The position numbers were made by a program, and so were the translations under genes. A stretch of DNA of 64,000 bases from positions 11,790,820 to 11,854,819 of the forward strand of contig OX637352.1 of assembly GCA_951799405.1 (NCBI GenBank). The letters run 5' to 3'. Positions 55,050-64,000 of the stretch are shown one piece after another. This DNA is from Agapetus fuscipes (Eukaryota; Arthropoda; Insecta; Trichoptera; Glossosomatidae). Each line of letters begins with the position of its first letter. Position 1 is the first letter of the stretch. Under the pieces are notes generated by a model, which worked only from the letters and a program-made list of their open reading frames with translations, made no database searches and was not told the origin of the DNA.

Positions 55050-55207
55050 GTTATCGGGTGTTACTTCTCATAGTAAATAAACTGGTTGTAAGAAAATGCA
55101 CATGATAAACTTCTACCCTAAGGATTCTTTTACATTTACAGGAAACTCTAGTTTAAGGTGTCTGTTAGTCACAAAAAGATTAAGAACCACTGATGTAGAC
55201 AGTGCAC

Positions 55208-55897
55208 CAGTGCCAGTTTAAAGGGGGTCCGCAGTGCCCGCAGCGGACAGGGCCCCAAGGCCCGAGGGGCCCCGCACGCACCCTTTTGGGTAATTTTTTT
55301 TACAGTAGGTACTTAGCTCCTCTTGAAAAAAAAACTAAAAAACATGAGATAATTCTTCACTATAAAAAAAAATAGGTAGGTACAAAGGTTGTTCAAGACA
55401 TCGGGGAACCAATGGGGGCGGCAGAGACATACAAATTCATGTTAAAAAACGACCTAGAAGTTGTTTTTCCGAGTACTGCTGCGGCTTTAAAAATTTACCT
55501 GACAATAATGGTCAGTAACGCAACGGGAGAAAGGGTGTTTTCCAAATTAAAATTGACAAAAAATGACCTCAGGAGTCAGGACTACAATTTCCCAGCACAA
55601 ACTGAATCACCTGTCAGTGATGAACATAAATTACGACACCTTATATAATTTAGATTTTTCGACTATACTAGAAAAACTCGTGACTGCGAAATTACAAAAA
55701 AAAATGTTTTGAACCGTTACGTTGTGCCTAGCTACCTAATGTAGGTACCTACCTATAATAATGTACCTACCTACTTTTCTAAAAAATTGCCATTAAATTG
55801 TGTTTAAAAAAATGTCATTACCTACTTATTTGGGGGGGGGGGGGGGGCCCGCATGAGCAGCGTTGGACCCTACCCAAAATAGCTTAAAATGCCCCTG
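55208..55897 (+). mobile_element. Internally deleted hAT element with transposase remnant
   Basis: 690 bp with ends CAGTGCCAGTTTAAAG and, inverted, CAGGGGCATTTTAAGC, and the 8-bp duplication CAGTGCAC (55200-55207, 55898-55905). Encodes a transposase tail at 55412-55648. A G16 run lies near 55831-55846. Confidence 0.9.
55412..55648 (+). pseudogene. hAT transposase C-terminal dimerisation remnant
   Basis: Contains LKIYLTIMVSNATGERVFSK followed by LKLTKNDLRS, matching the hAT family C-terminal dimerisation block (L-R-I-x-L-T ... S-x-E-R-x-F-S-K-L-K-x-I-K). The upstream catalytic region is missing. Confidence 0.85.
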
Positions 55898-56069
55898 CAG
55901 TGCACGATGTCTGTCTTAGTTTCAAATGTCAGAATTAATATGTCCTTGCACTTGAATCCGACTGCGTTATTACAATACCACACATAGCGTGGACCAGCTA
56001 ATATAAATACAAATAGAAATAAAACTTTGGTAAGTTTATTACTATAACGACTACAAGGTTCAAATTTTT

Positions 56070-56370
56070 ACTTGGATATTAGACGAACTGTCATAAGAGG
56101 ACTTACATTATTCTAGTAGCTAACGTCTTCAGGAGACTGCACGATGACAGAGGATGAACTGAAAGGGTGTCTCCTGAAGACGTTAGCTATGTCGCTAATC
56201 AAATGTCGAGAATAATGAAAGTTCTCTTATAAGTGTCCTGAGGATGCCTTTTTAGGCGAAAACTGTTAGACATATTTAAAATAAAATAATAAAAAAGTGA
56301 ATTAAAACAGTATCTTTATTTGATTAATTATTCTCTTATAAGGGTTGGTCTAATATCAGAGTACAAGTTT
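56070..56370. repeat. Inverted-repeat region related to the 7.0-kb fold-back
   Basis: TAGCTAACGTCTTCAGGAGA (about 56118) pairs with TCTCCTGAAGACGTTAGCTA (about 56172). Flanks carry GGATATTAGACGAACTGTCA, as at 7080. A hammerhead-like core lies at 56238-56262. Confidence 0.6.
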
Positions 56371-56733
56371 TAGCTGTGTAGTTATTATTATTGTAAATAT
56401 GTCAAACGATGGTAATTCCAACTTAAACAGTTGATTATTATTATTTTTTTTAATTTTCACAGTGTAGTTATTATAAATGTAAATATAGGGTTAATAATTC
56501 TATGGAGAGGCTATAAATTATATGAATTTCCAAACGACAAGAATCACCAGTCATTGAGGTTTAATTTCACTAGACATTGTTTCTCCTTTTGTCTTGCTTG
56601 CATGACATACAAAATGTTTTTTTGCCCTTTTCTATCACGCAACCCGTCTCTACTCCGTCTTCAATATATTAACTTAGTTGATGTTGCCATGGTAACGTAA
56701 ATTGTTATTTTTTTCCTTGACAACACACTTTAA

Positions 56734-57010
56734 CCGGTCCGAAATCCAGTGCTAACACTTCGGGCTCGTACATGGAAGGTTGTGAGTTCGAATTTCGGCG
56801 GAGCACAAAAATATACCATTTATATTCTCAAATTTGCTCTTCACTGGGTTGAATAATTCATAAACCTTTACCAAAGACCAGTCATCAAAAGGTCCATCCA
56901 GCCTTACAGCAACTGGATCTTGATTGAGAATTGGCGCTTTCTACAGCGAGGACCAAGCTTGCAGAGGACTTTTGAGGTGTGTTAAAAACAGTGCTCACCG
57001 AATAAATCAG
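56734..57010 (+). mobile_element. SINE-A, full length
   Basis: ACCGGTCCGAAATCCAGTGC to GCTCACCGAATAAATCAGGG. Confidence 0.85.
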
Positions 57011-57051
57011 GGTATTTTTTAAATTTTTTTGTAAAGGTATGAAAATATCTG

Positions 57052-57165
57052 ATGTCGATAGTTCAGTTGGTAGAATGCTTTCGTTCAATGCGTGAGGGCT
57101 AGGGTTCAATCCCCACCAGGAAGTCAGAAATAATTTCTTTTCCGGTTTTACCTAATAAACTAAAT
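57052..57165 (+). mobile_element. SINE-B head, diverged
   Basis: TGTCGATAGTTCAGTTGGTA and GGGTTCAATCCCCACC, then truncation before exon 4. Confidence 0.72.
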
Positions 57166-57328
57166 TATTGGATAGTAACGCTGTTGTGGCATCCATGCAT
57201 TTCCGATTTACGCGATCGAGGGGAGATTATGTAAATGGTTTATACTCCGCGTACTGCGCTGGGATTTTGTGGGATTTCAAGGCGTCCGATTATCGAGGTC
57301 CAGCTGTAGATATTGTGTGTTGTTTCAG

Positions 57329-57510
57329 TTCGTCTGTGTCGGAGGCGGGCGCCAAGGCGGAGGGCGCCTCACTGCCGCAGTACCAGGTGAACAAGTCCTT
57401 CGCCGACCGCCGCTACAAGGTCAACTCCGCCAGGACCTACTTCTACCTCAACGAGGCCACCTGCGAGCGCAACACCGAGATATTCATCCGCTGCCTGGAG
57501 TCCGTCAAGG
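57329..57510 (+). CDS. slgA: Proline dehydrogenase, exon 4
   Basis: 182-bp exon after TGTGTTGTTTCAG, phase 2 in, phase 1 out at AAG G|gtgagc. It encodes a variable Ala/Glu-rich linker, then conserved PRODH blocks NKSFADRRYKVNSARTYFYL and NEATCERNTEIFIRCLESV. It is markedly GC-rich compared with the surrounding intron. The last 20 nt and the donor are tandemly duplicated just downstream (57491-57658), giving a second potential donor 84 nt away. Confidence 0.93.
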
Positions 57511-57658
57511 GTGAGCACACACAAACCCACCCAGCATCATAATCCCTGCACTAGCTCACTAGGTAGGATGATACCTGCCTGGAGTCCGTCAAGGGTGAGC
57601 ACACACAAACCCACACAGCATCATAATCCCCGCACTAGCTCACTAGGTAGGATGATTA
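57491..57658 (+). repeat. 84-bp tandem duplication spanning the exon 4 donor
   Basis: 57491-57574 and 57575-57658 are near-identical. Each copy holds the last 20 nt of exon 4 and GTGAGC. The distal donor (57594|57595) would add 84 nt, with an in-frame TAA at 57540-57542. Confidence 0.92.
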
Positions 57659-57689
57659 TGTTCAGAACTAGAAGGGTAATTAATGATAA

Positions 57690-57797
57690 TAATAATAATT
57701 TATTTGGCGAGTGCTGTTTTTATGTGAATCACACCTCAAGAGCCCTCTGCAAGCTTGTCGTCGCTATAGAAAGCACCAATTCTCATGCAAGACCCGG
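57690..57797 (-). mobile_element. SINE-A 3' part, abutting SINE-B
   Basis: AATTTATTTGGCGAGTGCTG to TCATGCAAGACCCGG; SINE-B head follows at 57798. Confidence 0.82.
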
Positions 57798-58016
57798 TCC
57801 GGTCGATAGCTCAGTTGGTAGAGTGCTTGCATTCCATGTTGAGAGCTCGGGTTCGAATCCCACCGAGGGTGTCAGAAATGATTTCCCATTTCAGTGTTTA
57901 TTTCAAACTCCATAATGTCGAACCACTTACCAGTAAAAGCAAATAGGTGCAATACTTCACATATACGATCTCTATGGGAAAAACGCGGTAAGAAGTTGCA
58001 CTTTATATGAAGCTGA
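57798..58016 (+). mobile_element. SINE-B, internally deleted
   Basis: TCCGGTCGATAGCTCAGTTG, B box, then TAGGTGCAATACTTCACATA to the tail. Confidence 0.85.
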
Positions 58017-58384
58017 GAGGCCAAATGCCATTACTTCTGGTATAAAATTTGCACCTTGGAGGAGCCAAATCTTTTTGAGTAGGTATTTCAATGGTACGTA
58101 CTTTCTTATCATTAGCAACCAAGTGGATATCTGAACCACTTTGTGTTTTCTGATATTCCAGCTGCCTACTTAGAGAGCATTCTGGCTTTATTACCAGACT
58201 GTAAACAAAAGTAGTGTAGGCACAACACAGCTCCCTACAGGTCAGACAGCCAAACATTGGACACATTGTTTGCATTGGGACATTTGTGTGTGTTCATTTG
58301 ATTACATTCCTGGCACTTATCTTATCCCATTACAAGCAGTCAGGCGGAATTCAGAAACAATAAATGAACAGTGCCTTTTTATAT

Positions 58385-58585
58385 GACTTATAGGTTGGTA
58401 TGAGGCTGACCACCCATACTGTAGAAATTGATTCACTTTTGCCATTGTCACCCCAGCTTGTACGGTTTATTTTCAGTTGAGATTTGGGTCTTATTTTATA
58501 AGTAGGTACACTGATTTATACTCGTCTGATTGTGAGCATGCATTTAATATAAATCTTAAATTTTAATACATGTTTGTAACTTAGC
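58385..58585 (+). repeat. Rep-C, shortened
   Basis: GACTTATAGGTTGGTATGAG to ATGTTTGTAACTTAGCTATA, in intron 4. Confidence 0.85.
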
Positions 58586-58680
58586 TATAGATTATCGTAG
58601 GCTGCAAAGGACCTTATCCACATAAACCAGTGATTGCCCGCTGAGAAAAACATTTTAACATTTTAATTTTTACTTTTCAG

Positions 58681-58745
58681 GAGCCACCTTTGGTACCGGC
58701 ATCATGGCCATCAAAGTCACAGCATTGGGCAGACCACAACTACTG
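58681..58745 (+). CDS. slgA: Proline dehydrogenase, exon 5
   Basis: 65-bp exon with acceptor TTTTACTTTTCAG and donor CTG|gtgagt, phase 1 in and phase 0 out. It encodes GATFGTGIMAIKVTALGRP followed by QLL, a strongly conserved strand-turn of PRODH (ITAIKLTALGRPQLL in most insects). Missing from simple ORF scans because it is short. Confidence 0.94.
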
Positions 58746-58774
58746 GTGAGTTTATTACACACTCAAGTTCCTTG

Positions 58775-58890
58775 ACTTATAAGTTATGGGTTGGTATGAG
58801 GCTGACCATTCATACTGTAAAAAATAGTCCACTTTGCCAATGTTACCTCCATTTCAGGGAAGGTCGGCAAGTCTTGCAGTGACAGTAGAT
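58775..58890 (+). repeat. Rep-C 5' part
   Basis: GTTGGTATGAGGCTGACCAT to GGAAGGTCGGCAAGTCTTG, in intron 5. Confidence 0.82.
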
Positions 58891-58964
58891 ACAAAACAGC
58901 TCTCTGCAAATCATCATCATCAGGAGTTGTATGGCTTATGCTCGTTTGAGATTGGATTTCCACT

Positions 58965-58998
58965 CCACAAGACCATGGAGGACCTGCAGAAGTACTTC
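58965..58998 (+). repeat. Partial duplicate of exon 6 in the upstream intron
   Basis: 34 nt matching exon 6 positions 59109-59142 with one mismatch (CCATGGAGG against CCATCGAGG), 144 bp upstream, same strand, followed at once by CTATAG. Confidence 0.85.
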
Positions 58999-59028
58999 CT
59001 ATAGTGATATTGCTATGTGTTGTTCCAG

Positions 59029-59207
59029 CTGCAACTGTCGGAGGTGATAATGCAGGCGCGCAACTACATGCGGGACCTGGCCGGCGGCAAGGGCAACGTG
59101 CTGACCCACCACAAGACCATCGAGGACCTGCAGAAGTACTTCGGCGCCATGGGAGACAACCCGGAGGTGCAGAGCTTCCTCAAGAACATCACCAGCGACA
59201 AGGAGGG
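59029..59207 (+). CDS. slgA: Proline dehydrogenase, exon 6
   Basis: 179-bp exon after GTGTTGTTCCAG, phase 0 in and phase 2 out at GAG GG|gtgagc. It encodes LQLSEVIMQARNYMRDLAGG, KGNVLTHHKTIEDLQKYFG and a helix ending NITSDKEG. It directly continues exon 5 (RPQLL-LQLSEVI), as in the PRODH family. A 34-nt near-copy of its middle lies 144 bp upstream in intron 5. Confidence 0.94.
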
Positions 59208-59374
59208 GTGAGCCACACCTGCAATCACCAATATCCTAATCTAATCTAAGGCTTTCTTACAGAATGGTGTCAGTAAAACGAGAGTATTTAAAAATAGATG
59301 TTTTAAAAGATATTGAGTTATATATATAAGTAATCCACAGTGAATCAATATAATGAAATTTCAAGCGGGAAATC

Positions 59375-59580
59375 AGTCCGGTCGATAGCTCAATTGGTAG
59401 AGTGCTTGCATTCCATGCCGAGAGCTGGGGCTTGAATCCCACCCAGGGTGTCAGAAATGATTTGCCGTGTCGGTGATTATATCAAACCCAAAAGAAAATA
59501 CCGGCAAGGTTCACTCAGTCTTTACAAGAAATGAGTACCAGCTCCCACGGGAGCTGGGGAGCCCCCACCTCAACTGATGT
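59375..59580 (+). mobile_element. SINE-B, cut by the TRIM-like insertion region
   Basis: GTCCGGTCGATAGCTCAATT to CCCACCTCAACTGATG; the tail is missing. Confidence 0.85.
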
Positions 59581-59627
59581 AAGATTTTCACCCTTTTTGG
59601 GCATTTCTGTCCTCGATGAGTTAGTTT

Positions 59628-60966
59628 TGTAGTGATTCTGTACCTAACAGGGCTGTTAATTTTGAATTTTAGAATGCTGCTTCTTTTGTTCCCAAAAACA
59701 ATAGCTTGGAAAAAACAATAAAATTTGCGTGTAAGAAAAGGGCATGCAAGAGTTTTATTTAATAACACCCAACACTCAAAGACCTTTACATTGGTGACCC
59801 CGACTTGGAAAAACAGTTAAAAAGGGTGTTATTCCAATTAAATTGTGTTCCAACCAAGTGTCAACAAGTTTTCACCAAAAATAGTGTTTGAAAACCATTT
59901 TGTCAAAAAAAAAAAAAAAAAAAAAATGGCGACCGGCGAAAATCCGACCACACAAACAATTTGAGGGAGCACACTTACCCTCACCCCGCTGCAGCCGACT
60001 CCCCAATACCTCCCAGCGCAACTAGGCACTGGAGGATCGGACGTCGCTCAACAAAGCTGCCCAGCGGGACCACCATGCTGCACTGCCAAATAATGGCACA
60101 GCAACCCGCCGAACTACGGCACAGCAACTGCTGCTACAAGCAGCAACCCGCCAAACTATGGCACAGCAACTGCTGCAACAAGCAGCAACCCGCCAAACTA
60201 CGGCACAGCAACAGCTGCAACAAGCAGCAACCCGCCGAACTACGGCACAGCAACTGCTGCAACAAGCAGCAACCCGCCGAACTACGGCACAGCAACATCT
60301 GTAACAAACAGCAACCAGCCGAACTACGGCACAGCAACTGCTGCTACAAGCAGCAACCCGCCGAACTACGGCACAGCAACAGCTGCAACAAGCAGCAACC
60401 CGCCGAACTACGGCACAGCAACTGCTGCAACAAGCAGCAACCCGCCGAACTACGGCACAGCAACTGCTGCAACAAGCAGCAACCGCTGAACTACAGCAAC
60501 TCCCGCTGCAGCCGACTCCTCAATTCCAACCAGTGCAACAAGGCCCTGGAGGTTTGAACGTCGCCCAACATAGCTGCCCAGCACAACTAACAACAACCGC
60601 TGAACTACAGCACAACCAATCGCCGAACAACGGCACAGCAAACACTGCTGCAACAAGCAGCAACCACCGGACAACCACTACAACAAGATCGGGCCGAAAA
60701 GTGCACTTTCCAGACAGATTCTACTAAAAATCTAAGAGAAGTCAAGATTCACCGATCACCACTTTCATCGCATCTGCCCTTGGCAAATGCTGGAGGGGAC
60801 CTCTGTAGTGATTCTGTACCTAACAGGGCTGTTAATTTTGAATTTTAGAATGCTGCTTCTTTTGTTCCCAAAAACAATAGCTTGGAAAAAACAATAAAAT
60901 TTGCGTGTAAGAAAAGGGCATGCAAGAGTTTTATTTAATAACACCCAACACTCAAAGACCTTTACA
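59628..60966 (+). mobile_element. Small deleted LTR element (TRIM-like) with 42-bp coding minisatellite
   Basis: 1339 bp with two 163-bp LTRs (59628-59790 and 60804-60966, TGTAGTG...TTTACA) and the 4-bp target duplication GTTT (59624-59627, 60967-60970). The primer site TGGTGACCCCGAC follows the 5' LTR and a purine tract (GGAGGGGACC) precedes the 3' LTR. ATGGCGACCGGCGAAAATCC at 59927 looks like the start of a gag, stopped after 12 codons. The ORF near 60580-60727 ends RSGRKVHFPDRFY, a motif common at gypsy Pol C-termini. RT and integrase are absent. It lies in the intron between PRODH exons 6 and 7, inside a SINE-B copy. Confidence 0.92.
60085..60485 (+). repeat. 42-bp minisatellite inside the TRIM-like element
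   Basis: About nine to ten units of CCGCCGAACTACGGCACAGC plus AACTGCTGCAACAAGCAGCAAC. The unit is divisible by three, so several frames stay open; one reads as repeats of PPNYGTATAATSSN and another as QQPAELRHSNCCNK. The long open frame at 59961-60557 is a product of this array, not evidence for a protein. Confidence 0.9.
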
Positions 60967-61056
60967 GTTTTAACATGTAAATATCAATATGTGAAACATC
61001 TGTGAATCCAGCTTGAGTGTGACCTTGTACAGTGGTCGGTGTGTGTTGGTTTGCAG

Positions 61057-61107
61057 CGTGGTGCACCTGTTCCCCTGGCAGCGCCTGCTGGAGGTGGATG
61101 CCCCCCC
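61057..61107 (+). CDS. slgA: Proline dehydrogenase, exon 7 (last one in the window)
   Basis: 51-bp exon after GTTGGTTTGCAG, ending at CC|gtaagc. With the split Gly from exon 6 it reads GVVHLFPWQRLLEVDAP. The KEGVVHLFPW start fits the conserved PRODH block (K-D-G-V-L-H-L-F-P-W), but the residues after Trp differ from the usual S-G-I-V-D-E. The rest of the gene, with the FAD-binding barrel and catalytic residues, is not found in 61108-64000 and must lie beyond the window. The exon end is less certain than the start. Confidence 0.7.
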
Positions 61108-61407
61108 GTAAGCCATGTAAATGACGGTGGGACAGCACACCCACTCCTCCATATACCACATCTGCTAATCCCAGCATAGTCACACTGTGTAGTCCTCATC
61201 AAGTACATCCATACATGGTCCGCATTAGCATCTGAAAATAGACGAGGCTTGGGGGGAAGTCGATAGATCTTACCTTAGCTATTTACATGGCCGCGTATCA
61301 ACAGCTGATCCTTTTTATATGGAACAACGATCAGCTGTTAAAGCCCCATCATGTTTTATTCCGTCCTATCTTCAAATAGGTATGTCGGTGTTATGGCCGA
61401 GGGGGTC

Positions 61408-61862
61408 GTCTGGTTGATAGCTCAGTTGGTAGAGTGCTTGCATTCCATATGCCTTAAGCTCAGGTTCGAATCCCATCGAGGATGTCAGAAATGATTTCCC
61501 ATTTCGGTGTTTATTTCAGACCCTAAAATAAAATAACGGCAAGGTTTACTCAGTCGTTGTAAGAAATGAGTACCAGTCCTTTGGGGAGCTGGCAAACTCC
61601 CACTTTAAATGAAGTGGTCGGCGTAAGGCCGGTCCCCTTATGTGTAAAACTAAATAGGTTCCATTAGCCACATGCGAAACCCTTCAGGGAAGAAGTTACA
61701 CTATATATTTTGTAGTATGTGTTTGACAGTGCTGTAAGGCCGGCCACGTAAGGCTGGGCCCCTTTCCTGTAAAAATGAATAGGTTCCACTCGCTGCATGG
61801 GAAACCTTTCGGGATAACGCAGCGAGAAGTTAGTCTATATGTGTAGCGTAGTTGCGTTTTTA
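61408..61862 (+). mobile_element. SINE-B with duplicated 3' body
   Basis: Full copy to about 61705, then a second body and tail from GCTGTAAGGCCGGCC to GTGTAGCGTAGTTGCGTTTT. Confidence 0.85.
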
Positions 61863-62084
61863 TGTGAGTGTTAATTTCTAAGGCAAAATCATATGCAAGA
61901 ATAGTCTTCACAATTAATGAGATTGTGCTCTCTTGGGAGCAGGGAAACCCCCAATATAAAGTGCTGTGCGTAAGGTTGTCTCATTCACTTCTGAAAATAA
62001 ACAGATTGCATTTCTATTTACTTAACCAAGTATATTTGCAATTTCAGTTGAAGCTCTGTTAAAAATCTAGCTTTCATCGCCAAT

Positions 62085-62150
62085 TTTTTAGTTTCACTTT
62101 TTAAAATCCTCCCATATTTCTTGCATTTCATTCAGAGTCATAAACTTAAT
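62085..62150 (-). pseudogene. Possible degenerate LINE-2 fragment
   Basis: Minus strand reads KFMTLNEMQEIWEDFKK, similar to LINE-2 KVMTLEEMKEVCKDRKK. Short and isolated. Confidence 0.35.
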
Positions 62151-62451
62151 CACTTGTTTGTTGTTTTTTGTGACCCGAGTGGTAGAAACTCAAATAAATG
62201 TTTTCCCCAGTCATATTCTCATTTGCTAGAATTTCAAGAAAACCATCAGTTGTTGTGTTGAAGGTTTTGTAGGAGTCTGTGTGCTGCATTAGGAATTATC
62301 TGTATTTCCATTAGATCAAAGACGAATCCTGGATTGCTGCCTTTGGTTTTATACAACTTGGATTCGCACGATTTTCAAAGGCAACGAGATTATGATGTCA
62401 CAAGACCTGGTTGCTAGGGAAAAGGAAAATAAATGTTTTCATTGGTTGCAG

Positions 62452-62662
62452 TCTGGTCTATAGCTCAGTTGTTAGAGTGCTTGCATTCCATTCCGTGAAC
62501 CCGTCAGAAATTATTTCCCGTTTCGGTGTTTATTTCAAACCCCAAAATAAAATACCGGCACGGTTTACTCAGCCTTCACAAGAAATGAGTTCCAGCCCCC
62601 TCGGGAGCTAGGAAATCCCCACTTCAACTGAAGTAGTTGGCGTAAGGCCGCTCCCCTTTTTC
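62452..62662 (+). mobile_element. SINE-B, shortened B-box region
   Basis: GTCTATAGCTCAGTTGTTAG to GGCGTAAGGCCGCTCCCC; the GGTTCGAATCC block is deleted. Confidence 0.85.
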
Positions 62663-63411
62663 TATTTATAATCTCAAAGACAAAGTTGTTCTTTTACAAA
62701 AAAAATTATCTTGGAAAATAAATATTTTGAAATTGGTTGGTTCCATATAGGTGTGACGTTTACCCGCGGAGTTATCCGTATCTTTTCAGGATATGCAATC
62801 CAAATCAAAAAGTGAATTTAAAAATACCTACATAACACTTCTTCATTAAAACTTAGTAGTTTGTCAGTTGAAAACATGTGTTTTGTTTTGAGAGTTACTT
62901 CATATTAGAAAAAAACTTTTTGAAAAATATACTTAGGTACATAATTTTACACAGAAAACTCAAAAATACACATACACCAAACCTTTTATTAATTCTTTAT
63001 ACAGTATTTAGAACATTTGAAGTACCATGGAATATTATTCGTAAAGCTAACAGCTGACTACAGTGACTACAAACCATCGTTCAACATTCTTGCGTGATAT
63101 TTTTTTCATGTCAATTTTTATGCGATCCAAGAAGTTGCGTGCTATATGTGCAGCCTAGTTGCACTTGTACCTCTTTGCCGAAGACGATGATTTGTTTTTG
63201 TAGTGAACACTTTTGTATGTCACTCTATTTTGCCATATTTCGATGGCTTATGGATTTAGAATTTAAAAAAAGAAACCATAGAGGTATGAAGACACCTAAA
63301 CTTCAACAGAAACGACAGCTAAAATTTGTCAAGGATATGGAGGCCGATTCTCTTATCCATGACTCTTCTATTCATCAACACGTCGGACTTACCATATGAT
63401 ATCATTAGTAT
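62663..63411. other. No recognised feature
   Basis: AT-rich; a 101-codon open stretch at 63094 has no family resemblance, and no further PRODH exon is found here. Confidence 0.5.
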
Positions 63412-63600
63412 AATCTATAATCTAAGTTGCAAAGATATATTGACATTTAAGTCTCATATCGACATGCCCGTCCCCAAGCAGACATGTGTAAGTTCACACT
63501 TACACTTACAAAAAATAACCAAACCTCAAATGAACGTAAACCTTGCAACTCCTACTTCTTCTTCCCTAAAACAGGGGTGGCATTGGCAAAAGTGAGCTTC
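63412..63600 (-). repeat. Rep-C, 5' end missing
   Basis: ATAATCTAAGTTGCAAAGAT to GCATTGGCAAAAGTGAGC. Confidence 0.85.
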
Positions 63601-63668
63601 ATCTACTTTATTATCTTCCATCACAAGCAACAACTTGTTCCAACAGTTCAGTTTGTGCCTTGTTAATG

Positions 63669-63990
63669 ACCGGTCCGTAGTCCAGTGGCAACACTTCGGC
63701 CTCGTAAATGGAAGGTTGTGGGCTCGAATCTCGGCGGAGCACAAAAAATATACCATTTATTTTTTCAAAATATTCTCTTCGCTGGGTTCAAAAATTCATA
63801 AAACCTTTTCCAAAGACCGGTCACTAAAGGTCCATCCAGCCTGGGTCTTGTATGAGTATTGGCGCTTTGTAGCGACGACCAAGCTCGTAAACAACACCTC
63901 TGCGGCACTACAACAAGTGTCGTAGACTCCGAGAGTCTCTGAAATCTAGGGAGTCTCCCGCACAGGATTTCTACACAATTCTACGCAAAA
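63669..63990 (+). mobile_element. SINE-A variant (alternative 3' end)
   Basis: GACCGGTCCGTAGTCCAGTG to GAGTCTCCCGCACAGGATTT. Confidence 0.88.
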
Positions 63991-64000
63991 AGCTCTAGAA

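Noticed and set aside
59961..60557. 198-codon Gln/Asn/Cys-rich protein
   Set aside because: Open only because of the 42-bp array; several frames are equally open and its start lies after the gag-like ATG.
61410..61490. tRNA gene
   Set aside because: A and B boxes are present, but the anticodon region does not fold and the sequence continues into the SINE-B body; the same holds for all SINE heads here.
63094..63399. Further PRODH exon or other gene in the last 3 kb
   Set aside because: The 101-codon frame has none of the PRODH barrel motifs and lacks coding-like composition.

Overview
This is an arthropod nuclear genomic window, most likely insect and plausibly lepidopteran. The reasons are an insect-type mitochondrial proline dehydrogenase gene split by very long introns, a host promoter with an initiator plus downstream element, frequent TACCTACC/TAGGTAGG stretches, and a dense load of tRNA-derived SINEs, RTE-like LINEs, hAT elements and Ty3/gypsy-type LTR elements. 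The order is an inference; nothing here fixes the species.

One host gene runs through the window on the + strand: proline dehydrogenase (PRODH, Drosophila sluggish-A). Exon 1 (5283-5549) carries the start codon and a mitochondrial presequence. Intron 1 is about 44-47 kb and holds most of the window. Two homologous 122-bp exons follow (2a 49297-49418, 2b 52121-52242). They have the same length and phase, so including both would break the frame; they look mutually exclusive. Exons 3 to 7 are at 53677-53763, 57329-57510, 58681-58745, 59029-59207 and 61057-61107, and the catalytic barrel continues past the right edge.

Layout: 1-4700 LINE, SINE and minisatellite debris; 4713-4999 a nested perfect palindrome close to the promoter (about 5105-5282); 5550-18995 intron 1 with hAT, LINE and SINE copies and a tandem array of SINE heads; 19000-26257 a structurally complete LTR retrotransposon with identical LTRs; 26258-43363 mixed repeats including a second RTE-like LINE copy (35366-36870); 43364-48401 a second LTR element on the minus strand; 48402-61107 the exon-rich part, with two non-autonomous hAT elements and a small deleted LTR element (59628-60966); 61108-64000 intronic repeats.

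The most unusual object is the 19-26 kb retrotransposon. Its Gag starts with a SAP motif and ends in a CCHC knuckle. Its Pol (protease, RT, RNase H, integrase) has a C-terminal extension of about 220 residues that reads as a macro domain of the OARD1/TARG1 type followed by a CCCH zinc finger. The two catalytic positions I recall for OARD1/TARG1 appear to be replaced. Two 516-bp LTRs that look identical and a 4-bp target duplication indicate a recent insertion.

Family names used below are local labels: SINE-A (head GGTCCGTAGTCTAGTGGT), SINE-B (head GGTCGATAGCTCAGTTGG), SINE-E (a rarer tRNA-like SINE), Rep-C (begins TATAGGTTGGTATGAGGCTG, ends in AGATT repeats), LINE-1 and LINE-2 (two related RTE-like LINEs).
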